This document shows positions 46,701 to 61,700 of a stretch of DNA of 64,000 nucleotides, piece after piece. The stretch is from Periplaneta americana (Eukaryota; Arthropoda; Insecta; Blattodea; Blattidae), in assembly GCF_040183065.1 (NCBI RefSeq), contig NC_091120.1:14748708-14812707 (forward strand), in the 5' to 3' direction. Made by a program: the position numbers and the translations under genes. The notes under the pieces were generated by a model that was not told the DNA's origin, did no database searches, and worked only from the letters and a program-made list of their open reading frames with translations. Numbering within the stretch: position 1 is the first letter of the stretch; each line of letters begins with the position of its first letter.

Positions 46701-49700
46701 TCAGGAGAGCAATTGATCCTTTCAATACAGCTAAAGTTACAATCGGAATAATAGATGTAGGTATTCCAAGCCTCTTAAACACATCTTTCATGAAGTTGAT
46801 AGAAAACAAAGATGTAAGAAGAAATGAACTAGATGTATAAACAATTGAATACTTTTTTTCAGATTTAAGTATTGTACCATAGGGGCGCCATTTGAAATTT
46901 CAAAGCGTGTGGATGGTGAGAGGGTGAAACCTAAAATGCTAGTAATGCTTTTTAAACTTTCCCCTCAATGTCTAAATTTACTTTTTTTAAATTAAATTTG
47001 ATTGAAATAGTTATTTAAACTGGGAAGTTTGGAAATGAAAGCCTTGTATATTTTCAGATAGTTAAGCATTTCATTCTTTATTTGTATTCATGTTGGCATA
47101 GAGTGCGTGAAAAAAACATGTAAAAATTTTAAGTACTGGTTCCATGTTAAAAAAAGTTTAGTTTGTTTTTGGAATTTATACATTGCATTTCATGTCTAAA
47201 GTTTGTGCCATTTCTGAAATTTATAGGCTGCCAGTTCTGTAGTGAAAGTGAGTTCTCCAGATTATGTTACAACAGTAACTACTGGGTCATCACCAAGGGA
47301 AATTCGTAGCAAATCTGCAAAAGCAACAAAAGGATCCAATATCACTGTGAACACATTCTACAGACGTCGCTCTTTACAGGTAACATCACAAAGAAATAAT
47401 TCTTTAGGAATACAATTTTTTTATTTGTCTGTGTGTTTTTTTTTTTTTATGTAGCTCGTTAATGTCTTACTTACTTACTTACTTACAAATGACTTTTAAG
47501 GAATCCGAAGGTTCATTGCCGCCCTCACATAAGCCCGCCATCAGTCCCTATCCTGTGCAAGATTAATCCAGTCTGTATCATCATACCCCACCTCCCTCAA
47601 ATCCATTTTAATATTGTCCTCCCATCTACGTCTCGGCCTCCCTAAAGGTCTTTTTCCCTCCGGTCTCCCAACTAACACTCTATATGCATTTCTGGATTCG
47701 CCCATACGTGCTACATGCCCTGCCCATATCAAACGTCTGGATTTAATGTTCCTAATTATGTCAGGTGAAGAATACAATGCGTGCAGCTCTGCGTTGTGTA
47801 ACTTTCTCCATTCTCCTGTAACTTCATCCCGCTTAGCCCCAAATATTTTCCTAAGAACCTTATTCTCAAACACCCTTAACCTATGTTCCTCTCTGAAACT
47901 GAGAGCCCAAGTTTCACAACCATACAGAAGAACCGGTAATATAACTGTTTTATAAATTCTAACTTTCAGATTCTTGGACAGCAGACTGGATGATAAGAGC
48001 TTCTCAACCGAATAATAACACGCATTTCCCATATTTATTCTGCGTTTAATTTCCTCCCGAGTGTCATTTATATTTGTTACTGTTGCTCCAAGATATTTGA
48101 ATTTTTCCACCCCTTCGAAGGATAAGTCTCCAATTTTTATATTTCCATTTTGTACAATATTCTTGTCACGAGACATAATCATATACTTTGTCTTTTCGGG
48201 ATTTACTTCCAAACCGATCGCTCTACTTGCTTCAAGTAAAATTTCCGTGTTTTTCCTATGATTCAAAATTCTTTTAGTGGTCAATTGAGAAGAAGAAATT
48301 TTTGTATGAACAACAGCACATCCTGCAGCCATCTCTGTGACAGAAATGCGAAATTTGTTTCGGAATCGTGTCATATCGAGAAATGGAGACATTCCCTGGC
48401 CTGCACGATGCCCTGATTTAAGTGTATATGATTTCTTTTTATAGGGGTATATAAAAAGTAAGGTATACACAAATAGTAGCTCTCTGTAGCGTTGTGGTAA
48501 GATGAATGACTTTAATTTATGGGGACCCAAGTTCAAACCTGAGCTAAACTTTTATTCATTCTGCCTAAGGTTTTTCCGTGGTTTTCCTAAGGCGCTAAGA
48601 CAAATGTCGGGATGAGCCCTAAAGAAATGGGCCACGGACCTCCATTCATATCCCCATGACCCCTTTACTTTAAATTAATTAATTAATAATTACATCTATC
48701 ATAAATTCATAAATCAATCGACCTATTACCTAAAAGCCAAATTGGCTAATCTCTTATATTGAGACAACTCATCCTGCCTAAGGTATTTCCGTGGTTTTCC
48801 TAAGGCGTTAAGACAAATGTCGGGATGAGCCCTAAGAGAAACGGGCCACGGACATATATGCCCTTCCCCATAAATTCCCCTTTTCTTTTTCTAACAAACA
48901 ACTTAATGCCCTAGTTCAGAGTCTATAATATTTTGAAATACATGTGCAACGTCACTCATGTAATCACAATGCGAAAGGACAGGGAACCTTTCAATTTGCA
49001 GATTCAGAATTCACGGCGTCTCTCCTGGCGGTCTTCACCCGCCTTGTCATCGAACAACAGACGACAGAGTCTTCTCGACTCCTCCTGCACTGCGAAATGA
49101 CACAGTTCATTTCAATGTGCAGATTTACACCAGCCATCTCCTCCTCGTCCCATCCCATGATCATTTTGATCACATTTCCATCCCCCTCGCGTATGTGGTA
49201 TCTAAGAGGTTACGTCCATTTTCGGTTTTCCCCTTCAAAATTTTCTAGAACTCCTTCAGTGGAGCAGCGTAACCCGGAGTGAGACTAGTGGCCAACAGGC
49301 TTGGAGCTCACATATTTAGTTTGTGGCAGCCCCGAACCCCTTGCAAGGACGCGATTGCGTACCTTTTAAATTTGTCCTCCCAATTCACCTCTTTCAATTG
49401 AATCAATTCAAAATAATAGCGAATCATTGAACAACTGAAGACAGCAATTCGCGAAAAAAATTTCAAACATCAGTGTTAAAATGTTACAAAGTGTAATGAG
49501 AAACTTCAAAGAGTGATTACAAGAATGGATGCCATATGAAGGATGTCATTTTTAAGAAGTAGTGGTTATATGCAAATATCATACTATATTTTATATTTTC
49601 ATATAGTAAAAGTCAATTTAATAGAATATATAAAGTTTCATTTCACTATTTAAAACTCTCCCATTTCTTTGCTGTATATGATAAACTGTAAGTAATGTCA

Positions 49701-52700
49701 TGAATTTCGGGGGGGGGGGGTATTCTTTGAGATATTTCAAGCAAAAAAAAAAATTTATACAACTTTGTTCGTTTTTGTGCAGGCATAGTGTGGTGTGTGG
49801 ACACAGAGTGTACGTTGTCCTCATGACAGTCCTCTAATGAGGAAAGTTAGTTTAATAATAAATTATTTATTTATTTATTTATTTAGTTACTTTACTTATT
49901 TATTTATCCAATCTAAGATCATACACATTTTAGCATCTGAATATCAATATTGCCATTACCCATCGTACAAGTACAAAACATTCCAGATAATATTGAAATT
50001 GTTTAATTTTTTGTGATCGTGCTAAATTGCATCTGTTAAACAACAGCATCTGTGTTGATGGCTGAATGATACTTAGTTTCTTGCATTAACATTTTAGCAA
50101 GTGCTTAAAGTTCTAGACTATTGTATTTTTATAGTTACTGTATGTATAGGATGCAGCTGTCCCAGTACCATCTACAACAACATACAGTAATAAACGTAAA
50201 TCTGCAGCAGCGTCTTTGGCGTCAATTATAAATAAAACCCCATCTAAAAGGAAATCTACCATATTGCTTGCAAAGACGCCACGGAGCATGAAGAATAAAA
50301 AGACGTCTGTCAAAAGTAAGAAGAAAAATAGTACTCCAGTTTCCAGTTCAAAAAAGGTAAAATGGTTTTTTTCCATTTTTTCATGAGCTCTTAGTTGCAT
50401 CTTTGTTAAATGACAAGTATGATAGATCTTAAATTATATGTACCCGTGAAACCCTAAGATAGACCAATGAATATGTAACACAAAAGTGTCCTTGTAAGTT
50501 AATAATGTTGCAGTTTTAAAATTTCTTGGTGTTTTGTCTTATTTGCGAAATTCCTGCAATTTCTTTGCATGTTTCATACAAGCAGTCCAATTTTTCTTTT
50601 CTAGTTCGTTATTAATAAGTTTGTTCAATCTGCAATTTTTTAAGTTGTATTTGTCTTTGTAACTTTCTCTTTCACCTGAACCTGAATGTGTTCTTGTGGA
50701 TTGTGTACTGACTGTGATAACTGCTAAAGCAGGAGCCTTACAACTTCTTGCCTTCTTTTACCTTCTTTTATTGGCGATTTGATCAAGTTCGTATAATATA
50801 TTCTCACTACTTTTTAAAAGATGTACTGTTCGCAGAAGTTCAGATTTTTGTTTCTGATGGAATAAATTTTTTTTATATACAGTATTTATTTTTTTATTTT
50901 ATTGTGCTTCCTCAAATGAGAGGCTGCCATTAGACAAAGCATACAAAACGATATAAATGATGAAAGATAACAGAGTAAGAAAAAAAGTAAACAAGTACAC
51001 AAACAAACAATGGCAATTTACAGAATAAAAGAAGTTACAAGTAAAGAAGCAATGAAAGCTAGTAAGAGAAAAAAAAAGATAATGTTGTGTTAGTTTTTCA
51101 GTACACTGAATTAGAGTCCATATAGGTGGTTCTGTAAAAGTTTGACTGACTCTCTAATTATGAGGAGGGCCAGTTCATTCAGAAACGATTTGTGCAGTCC
51201 TAGGGTCTTACAGAATTGATAAGAGAAGTTAGGTGTCGTTCCTCTTGCTCCAAAATCAATCCCGTAACACTGATATCGTGAAGTTGGTATTTATCTTTAT
51301 AATACGGGATGGTTGGAACGTAGATTGCTCATTTCTCCTCATGTACGTCTTCAGGCTGTCCTTTATAAGTTTCAAACCTGATGGTGGGGTCGATTATCAT
51401 ACCCTGAGACAGGGTATAATGTATATCTGTTGGTCCTGTGTGACAAATATTTATTAGTCTGGTAACTTCGGATTAATTTAAAGGTTAAAAATATTCAACC
51501 TTTCGATCTCTTGATTTCCTAAAAATTGGATTTAAAATTATGTACATGGCTATGAGTATGAGTTCACTCAACTTAGATCTTCTATGAAATGGATTTGCGA
51601 GTTGAGCTTCATAACTACTGGTATACTTCATGAACTTCCATCCAAAACAATACCAACAGAATCAGTGTTATGTCTTTGTAACTCATCAGCTCTTCATGAC
51701 TATACTGAAATCCAGATAAGAAAAATATTCAGGTAAACAACCATTTGATGTGAAATGTGTTATTCTGCTGTGATATGTAATGTGATTTGTAATCTTATTG
51801 CAGTGTGTTCGGTACAGCCTGTTAATATGGAAATTAGTATGTCACTATGTAGACATGCACTGAATTCTATAATGCATTTTTATAATACCTTGTTGATAAT
51901 AATGCGATTTTTCCACAAAAGAAAGATGTGGAGGTAAATAAAAATTTGATAATTGTAGAAAATTGTATTATGCAGTTGTCTTAATGCTGTTGTTTGTGCA
52001 CGGTTCACCGCTCTACAACACAGTCTGATCTTTGTAGTACAGTGGTAATTGTTTATGTTTATGTTCAGTATAATATTAACATTGTTTACATGCTCATACA
52101 GGAGAGAGATCTTTGTAACTAGGATGGCAAAATAGCGAGACAAGTCTCAGCATTACATGTGAAATTGTATAGGTTATGTTAGGTTGTGAAATGCAAAGTA
52201 CGGGCTAACTGAATCCCACCTACTTTAAACAATGAATGTAGTAACTCATATCTGCATTCTCCACTTATGTCTAAATCATCAATCATGATGAACATCTCAT
52301 AAGTAACTGCTCATACGTCATGACTATCATCACTAGCCAATAGGAGTATATTTGTGACATGTTACGATGGTGTGTGAGGTGAAAAAACTCCACCCTTTTG
52401 TTTACCCGAATATTTTTTTCTTATCTGGAATTCAGTATAGTCTCAATTTAATTGATATTCACTTTCAATTTGTTCACCTCACGCATGTAGTTGCACATAG
52501 AAGGCAGGCTGTGTACCAATGAGATTTTGAAATCATATCCCTAAGAGGCCTTCTCATCCATTATGTGGTGATGTGACACCAAGAATACGAGGCAGAGTAA
52601 TTGCTGGCATGTCTATTCATCATAATTCATGACCAGATGGGCATGCATACATATGTTACATGAAATAACATGGGATCATTGTTGTCATTTCCTCATCTGA

Positions 52701-55700
52701 TGCAAGTCACACTAGTGACTTTTTCCACCTAGAAGTTCCCTACAGTCAGCCTGCTTTGAACACAGGACCTTACAGAACCAGGCAAGACCACATTTATGTC
52801 GTCCCAAGTTTGTACCAAAAAGCAAATTGGTTCCTATAATTTCGTACTGAGCTTGTTCCAAATGGTCCAGTTTTTGTCCTAACAGACTCGTTTATGAATA
52901 GGTCTACTTGATATGACTGTGACACAGCAATTTTGGGTTACCTCTTTAACATTTGCAACTACTTCACTAACTACTCTTTCCTCCATTTCATATTGGAGTG
53001 AAAATATCCCGAATTTAAAAGAAAACTTACAAATTAAAGCAAACCCTTTAACTCTATTAAATATAGAATATAATCTAAATTTAACAGAAGAAATACTGAA
53101 ATCAGAAGTAAACACTGAAATACTAAAACAATTGTCTTTAGAGACAATTAATATTAGGTACCCTCCTCAAAACTGGCTTCATTTATACACTGATGGATCC
53201 TTGATCTCCAGAGAACAAGGTGCAGGTGCAGGTGCAGGTGTTACGTGCTCTCTTTTCTCATTTTATAGATCTCTTGGATATGGAACAACAAGTTTTGATG
53301 GAGAAATCATTGCAATAAGTGAAAGTCTCAGGAATCTTGTATCCCACATCAATAAATTTAAGAATGCAGTTATATTGTCAGACTCCAAAGCAGCTATTCT
53401 ATCAATAATCTCTAAACACACACCTTCATCTCAAACAGCAAAAATAACTAAAATGCTCTCTCAATTAATATCACTCAATAAAAGAATTGTATTCCAATGG
53501 ATACCATCCCATTGTGGAATCCTGGGAAACGAGAATGCGGATGCTTTAGCAAAGAAGGGCAGCACTGCTACTTACAGACCTGTTACTAAATCTACGTATT
53601 ACTCTGCGAAAAGATTTATTAAATCTACGTACTTAGACTTCAACAAATAAAATTTGATAACACAATCCCAAGGGAAAAAATGGAACTCTCTGCATCAAAA
53701 TCCACAACAACAACAAGTTTACCACGAAAATCGTCTGTAGCTGCATTTAGGTTGGCAACAGGCCATGATTATTTGGCCAAACACCAGCATAGAATTGGAA
53801 TATATCAGTCCCCTAACTTGCCCATTGTGCTTAAAATCTGTGCTTCAGTGGTTGGCCATGATAATATCTTTGAAAAATGTTGGAGTGCAAGAGATCAAAT
53901 GACTTTACTGTCAAACGCCTAGCATTAGAAAACAACAACTCTTTCCTCCAATCCATAGCATGTGTATGATCAGTTTCTTTGACTTTCAGATGGACTGTAG
54001 CCAATCAGTCACTCGTTTTCTCGCATCTCCACTCCGTTTTGTTCTCCCCATCCCTTTGCTTTGTATACACATAGCCTTTCCAAATTAGCTTTGGTTTCTC
54101 TCTTGAATGTTGTGAGGTGAGGGATTTCCACAGGGTTATGATATTATAATTTTCTACTTCATTCTCCCACAGAAAGCTGCAATATCAGCTTCCAAGACCT
54201 TAGTTACTCAAAGAGTTGAAAGACAGAAGAGGAAACTGGAATCTGGGCTTCGTTCTGCAGAAAGGGCTGCAAAAAGATTGAAATTGGAGAGCCCAAAAAC
54301 ACCTGATAAAAAGAAAATGGCTGCTCTGATGGTTTGTCATGGAAAAGGCTCACGGCCTCAAGTAACACCAGGAACTAAGTCATCTGCCAAACGTTCACAA
54401 AGTGTTTCAGCTGGTAAGTTACAAATCGAAATGCTGGGACCAGTTATATGCTCCATCAAGTAAAAGCATAATTAAGTTGGTCTCTAGCCTTCCAAGGCAC
54501 AGTAAATTATTGAGCTTCAAAACTAGTCTTGTACCGAATTGAATCTACTTCATCTCTAATAATTCTTTCACTTCAAAATTCTGTATGGCTTACTGTAATT
54601 TTTGCTCGTTATGTTTCTGAGAATTGTATGTCTGATTTTTCTTGCGTTTGTGTGCTTTTCAGTTGTCTATAATTTCACTTTCAAACATACTGTAGTTCCC
54701 ATGTATTTGAAAATAATAGGATAAAATTTGAAGCATTGTGTACTGTTTAACAAGTTCTTTATACATTGTTAGAATTTCTGACAAAAAAAAAAAAAAGAAA
54801 AGAAAAGGAAAGAAAGAAAAAACCTGTTTCCTGGAGACTTGTTTTTTGCTCTTTCTTTCATTCCCTGTACGTTTTATTGTTGTGTTATTAATGTTTACAT
54901 TGAAGCATGACTTCACTTGCTCTACATCTTTGCAATTTCGACAGCCACACTTCCAATACAAGAGTTTGTTTCAAAGGTGAATAACAAAACTTTTTCAGTG
55001 TTTTATAGTGTAGGAGTTTCAAACTTATGAACTGTGTACATGATCTATAATATTGCACTAGCAATTTGAAAATGGGTCACAGTCCTGCCATCTATCCACA
55101 GTATGCGGAACCCGAATCACGCAAAGTGAAGTGAGTAGGCATTAGACACACACATATTTGCACTAGTAATAGGTGTACTTCCCCCTTCGCTCCTAAATCA
55201 CCAGCCATTCAGAGTACTCGAAGTACTGTGCTATATGGAAAGAGACAAAAATGGAGTATAGCATAACTTAATTAAGAATATCGTTGGTTTACAAGCAAAA
55301 CACAGTAAGTAAAAAAAAATACTACTTCTGAGAAAAAGGCATTTGAAAGTTCTTGACCAAACTGAATCCTCAAAATATTATTTTTAGTAAGTTGTTTCTC
55401 CTTATGTGTATTTAATTTTCCGATTCTGAGTTTACACACATATACATTATGTACATTATATGCACCTTCTTCTTAGAAGTAATATTTTTGACAACTTGTT
55501 TTGCTTGTAAATTGACTATATATTTCTATGTAACTGCCACAAAATAATACTACAGTAGAATCTCTATTATCGGTTGTAATGAAGGGGATGGACTTAACGG
55601 TTAAACAAAAAAATCGGATAATCCGTATCATGAAAGATTTTGTAGTTTCTTTCATGGTCTTGTATTTAACTCGCTATTTAGTGGATCAGAAGTTCACTAA

Positions 55701-58700
55701 TTTAAGTCTGGTTGTCAACTACGAGTTTTTAAGGGACAAGGAGGCCCTTTGTAATGACTGTCTCAGGAAAGATACGAATAAAGGAGGTCTCATGTTGTAG
55801 ATTTATATACTTTTTTACACTTTATTCATTTCACCCGCGCAGTTTTAACTCCAATCTCGTATTCTGATGCGAGATAAGCCACAGTTTCTCTTTCTCAAAC
55901 CATTCAATTATTTCCATTTTTTTCGATACTTAGCACAACACGTTTCCTGTTAACACCCGTGGAAGACATTTTATATACAAGTTATATTATAGAACGGTAA
56001 TTCGAACAGTAGACAATGCTGTGTAACGATAAAGGCTTGTAATAACACTCTCTAACAAAACATATGTAGAACCTAGTAATATGATGTACAAAACAGTACT
56101 TCATATAAGTTATTCATTTCTGAAGAAAATAGACAGTCGGATAATCCGCCAATCGGTTAATCGGGTGACGGATAATCAGGGTTCTACTGTATCTTTACCT
56201 CATGTCATCTTCTGTTTCATCAGTAGTGTTTCATATGCCTGTCTTCAAAAAAACTTCTTGTAATTATTGCTGGTGATATGGTTATCATGTTCCAAATCTT
56301 TGTTATCCAGTCACATGTAATTTCAGTTGTTGCTTGCTGTATCTTTCGTGTCGACATCATGTCATAATTCCCACCTTCCATCCGCTGTCTCCTAACATCT
56401 TTGAATTGTTATTGAAGGACTAAAGTGAGGCCACCAAAGATAAAAGTGATATTAGTCTTTGACTCCAAATTTGTCTTCATGTGACCATTGGATGACCTCA
56501 CAAACTTTTACTATGTTGTAAAGCATCGGAGAAATTTTGCCACTTTCCTTACCCATCTATACACCATGCCTGCATTTCATCCATCCTTTTCTCTGGACTT
56601 TAACACGAATACCTTTAGATAATTTGATTTTTGGCATAGTTCTCTTTTGAGGCTAATATATTGTGATAACTTCTTTCATCTGATGTTATTGCTAGCACAT
56701 TCTCTTCAAACCCAATGTAGGCTACGTTCTAGTATATTCAGTGTATCCATTTTTTAGCAATTATTGTATTCATCTGCATTTGGCTGATATATTACATTTA
56801 AAACTCCTGTCCAGAAAATTTTACGACACTGACTTACCTTGTTCTTCCAGTGTGATATTTATATAATATGTGATTTTTCTATACAATGCCAGTAATTTTG
56901 GACTGCTTGCTCCTACAGAGTAAACCATGCCATCAGATTGTGATAATTGTTCCATAATTTGTTCAGTCACATCATGGTGTGTTACAAAATGTGTCACTGT
57001 TTCTAAAGCAGTAACAGCGTCATTAAAGAACACAAGTTTGGTGGAGAAAAGCATGGGCAGCTTCGAATTTTTTATCAATGAACATGTGCTGTATTTTCGC
57101 GTTCTTACCTTTTCACAGCAAACCTAAAGGTACGGTCACACATCGCTACTTTTGCAGTGCAACTTTTGTACTGCAGCTGCAAAAGTTGCGTGTCGTGTTC
57201 ACACGTAAGCCAAGAGTAGCGCGCTGCACGCTACTTTTCGTGCTGCGCAACCAGAGTGCTGCAAAAGTTGCAACTGGAGGTTGCAAGTCTGTTCACACAT
57301 AAGGCGCTACTTTTGCAGCCACAGTCATGCTGCAGGTTTCCATCTCCGTGTTGACTTCTCAATATACATTTTGTGGTTATGTTCGCATTATTAAGAAACT
57401 CATGCAAAAGCTTCCTTATCTATTATTTGCTTTTCTGTCGTATCTAGTATTCAGAAATTGACATTATTTTTACTATAAAGCTTTTAAAAACGCTTATATA
57501 TTTATATGATAATCAACAATATATTCACGTAATCAATGTTGGCAACCCTCCTGTTTGGAACTATGCTACAGAAAATAATTCTTCTTCTTCTTCTTCATGC
57601 ATTAAGCCCTACTAAGGCTTGTTGCGCGCTCCAAATTATTAGTTCATTGGCTATGGAAAATTTAAAAAATGAATTATATCGTCAGCAATTATGCTCAGAC
57701 TGTGTTGTGTATTAATAACTGTTACAAATAATTTATTTTCATCACATTTAACATTAAAATATATCCACACAATAAAAGTATCATTGGCACATTTGGATGG
57801 TAACACTGGTTGCAACCGCAGGAAAAGTTTCAACAAAACCGATATCAAAAATGCTGCGGCTGCAACCCTGAGAACCCTATTCACACATCGCTACTTTTAA
57901 GCTGCGCACAGCATGGAAAATAGTGGGCAGCAGGTTCGGCAGCCGCTACTTTTCGGGTTGCACCGTTGTTCACACGTCGCAGTACAAGAGTTGCGCAATT
58001 TTTTGTACTGCATCGCTCCAAAAGCAGCAATGTGTGACCGTTCCTTAATTTCGAGCAAAATTGATTTAGAATGTACAAATTACATTGCAATCATAGAAGT
58101 GTAAAAAAATGTATAAATAAAATAAATGAACGTGGAAAGTATAGAAATTTTTCCAGGACTTAAGAAAGAACCGTTAATTTTGAAGTGTATAAAAGAAGTT
58201 TTACTGTATTTCTTGTTTTGCATTCAACTCCTTTTTATCTCCCATTTTCCCCATTTGACAGACAAATTTACTTATTGAAATCAAACGTTGATGTCATACT
58301 TACGTTAATTCCCTGATTGTCAAGTTAGATTTGGAGTCTTAGTAACTCACGTTTCAAACCAGTATGAAATGGGACACTTGCCTCATTGCGTACAAATCCT
58401 ATCAGCATCACAGCAGTGACATTCAGCATTGAGAGAGTTGTTAGCAGGCACTCTTAAAATTTATATTTCAACATTTATGCAAATACACAGTGTACATTTT
58501 GTGTGCGTGCACATTCACATGTATGTACAGGCTTGCGTTGATACATTTTCTGATGTGAAGTTGTATATCATGTGTTATTACTGCTTTTTTCTCTCTCTCT
58601 CTCCAGTAGAAAAAGAAAGCAAGATACCTGTTGCAAGATTTAAATCTCGTAGTACAGCACGGAAAATTGTAAGGAGAAAATCCGATACAAATGTTACTGG

Positions 58701-61700
58701 CAAGGATAAGAAGAGCCAACCTCTTGCATCTACATACTCCTTGGTAAGAATAGTTTGTGTTTCACAGTTGTCATTACATAGCATCAGTTCATAGATGCTG
58801 TTTATTTTTTACACTGAATTTTTATACTTATTTGTAATGTTGTGTATTTATATATTAATTTATTATTTCCAATAGACTGTGCTAATAATGTGAGTGATTT
58901 AGATTCAGACATAATAAATAGGATGTGCATCAGAGAGATGTTCTTACACTGTCTATTTTCTATTCAAAGTTAATATCAACACCACAAAACTTTTACAATA
59001 GAATCCCTCTTAACCGGCACCAATGGGATCAGGCAAGTTCAGGATACGATATTTTGGCAGTTAATTGAATAAGTATTTAAAAAAATTACTTGTTCGTATT
59101 TTATGATGTCAACTTGTTGAAACTGCAGTCATATGAAGCATATTTCTCAGTCACTTGATCATAACTAAGGGCGGAATTCATAGTTGCCACTTATAAATGA
59201 GTGAACCCTTAAGTGTTTACTTATACTCATTTCTAATTCATAGTTGTCCCTCATTCACATAATGAGTGATTACTTAAGTGAGCTGATCTGTACCCTTAAG
59301 TGACCACTCATTTTCAAAATGGATACTGAGAATGATTTTGAGGATTTTGTTGAATGAAATGAGGAAAATATACGTGTCCCAAAAAGGTATATTAGAGACA
59401 TGGAGAATCCTCTGGAAATGTATAGTGAACTGGAATTTAAGAAGCGATATCGTTTTCAGATCTATTCGAAGTTATTGCTCTAGCCAAATTAATAGTTATT
59501 TATTTACTTACTTACCGGTACTTATTTATTTATTCATTCATTCATTGATTCATTCATTTATTTCTGTAACAGGGAAAAGCCCCAATTACAATAGACAATG
59601 CAGATATTTGTTAAAGAAACATAGAATTGCATATAACATGAAAAAAGAGATAAAAAGATACAAGTGTAATTACAAATTAAAAATTAAAAAAAAAAACAAA
59701 CAGATACTACCTAAATAAAAAAACACAGATCTAGATATAAATGAAAAATACCAAATAAAAATATTATAATAAGAGTTAAGTATAGATATCATAGCCAAAA
59801 ATGTAAAATGTAGCTGTAATTGGCAAATTACAGAGTTGATATAACACTATGTTAATAAATTCAATATACAGTGTTATATAGTAGGTCCAATAGGCTTAAT
59901 TTATTTATTTAAGAAATTCACTACTACAGAACACATGTTCCAATTAGTAGGATATCTGATTATAACTATAACTACCATGCAACTAGAATTTAACATATCA
60001 TGAAACTATTGCTGCATATAACTTATTCAGTACAATAATATTGATAACTCGTTGTTATAGCAACTCCACATGCAGAGCTGCTTTCGATTAGTTCAATGAG
60101 AGTCAGCTTTTGTTATGACTTCATGTCCGGCAGCTGTAAGTGAGCACTCATTACGTGAAAATAAGTGTTGTCTATGAATTCGGAATTGACTTAAGGATTC
60201 CCTTATTATAAGCAAACACTTATTACTTAAGGGTTCACTCATTTTATAAGTGACGACTATGAATTCCACCCTAAATAACATAAAACTGTGTGGATTTTCT
60301 TTATTAAAACACATCACTTAACCAAAAAAAAAAAAATAATAATAATAATAATAATAATAATTTTTGGTTCGAATATTTACTGAACACGAAATTTGTGCGA
60401 ACTTCCTAATGTGGCAATACTAACATCCCAGGCTGTGGCAGTACATCCATGCATTCTTTTGTGCCTGATTATAGACAGGGAGATTCTTTACATTTTTGAA
60501 GCATCTTGGATTTCCGTATTTTCCCATCACTGTCATTGTTCTGTTTGAAGCCCTTGGGCAAGATTTCCGTTACGCACGCCAGTGTTGTTGTAGGAAGACA
60601 CCTCCATAATAAACCAGTCTTGTCGGCATTATATATTTGTTCCACACTAACATAACTCTGACACAATTTTCTGGAACTGATTAATAAACTGACCCGCGGA
60701 AACTTCGTTAGCACTCCTTGTACATCTAGTTTTCGGATTTCGTCTCTCTCTTTGAATCTGTTACGCCACCCAACGAAAAATCCACACTCACCTTGCAGTT
60801 TCATTTTCTGGTGCAATTCCTTGACTTTTTCTTGTAGCATCGGCGCAGAAATGCACATTCCCTCAGATCTTTTAATTGTGAACCACTCGTATAGAACATG
60901 ATCCAGTTATTCACAGTGGGACTGATGTACAGTTTTCCGATTTTCTGCAACTTTCGTAGATTCAGTTTTACTTATGAGTCACCGAAGTTGACTGCCTTGT
61001 TTGTTTATATCGTATAAAGTTGAACTTCTGACTTTATATTCGTCCATTAATTTGGATCTACTAACTACTCTCTCTATTTTCTCGAGTAATTCAAGCTTTT
61101 GCTTCAGTGTGAGGACGTTCCTCTTGTGCTCAGTGGTAGTAGCCATGATGCTATCTATCACACGAAACTTTTACATGCTGTAGGAACAGAGAAGTTCACA
61201 CTTTCCTATTTAGGCTCATCCAACACCACTTCAAAACAGGCGAGTTCAAGTGGTAAATTTAAGGACATCGTCACTGTGCATTGTTTGTAAAACCCAAGCG
61301 GCAACTTATATTATTGAAACCTGGTTGAGTGGAAGAGAAGGCCTCATGGCCTTAACTCTGCCAGGCAAAATAAACCTACCTACCTACCTACCTACCTACC
61401 TACCTACCTACCTACCAACACTCTTATCTACTCCAGGGACATAACTGGATTTTCTGTTTTCACGCATAAACAATGTAAAGAGTAAACACAGTATGCAGGG
61501 TGTGTGATCCACGAAAACCACTCACATCTTCATCCGACTTTTTCCTTTTGCATGAATGACTATTTTTATTTTTCACTTATTTATTTATTTTTTTCTTTTA
61601 TTTTATTTATTTTTATTTTATTTTATTTATTTATTTATTTTTTTTTTGCCTAGCCAGAAGTGCCATTGTTTTGGTATTGCCAATTATTTTGGTGCCGGAT

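Larger units (their letters stand above)
58996..61290 (-). mobile_element. Pogo/jerky-like element relic
   Basis: The left terminus CAATAGAATCCCTCTTAACC after TA resembles pogo ends. The right end is missing, apparently cut by the LINE tail at about 61295. Transposase remnants are at 60469-61161 on the minus strand, and a Harbinger MITE is nested at 59169-60271. Confidence 0.6.

Noticed and set aside
45585-48475. One large IS630-type element from the helix-turn-helix relic to the catalytic relic
   Set aside because: Ki-67-like exon 6 lies between them, so they must be separate insertions.
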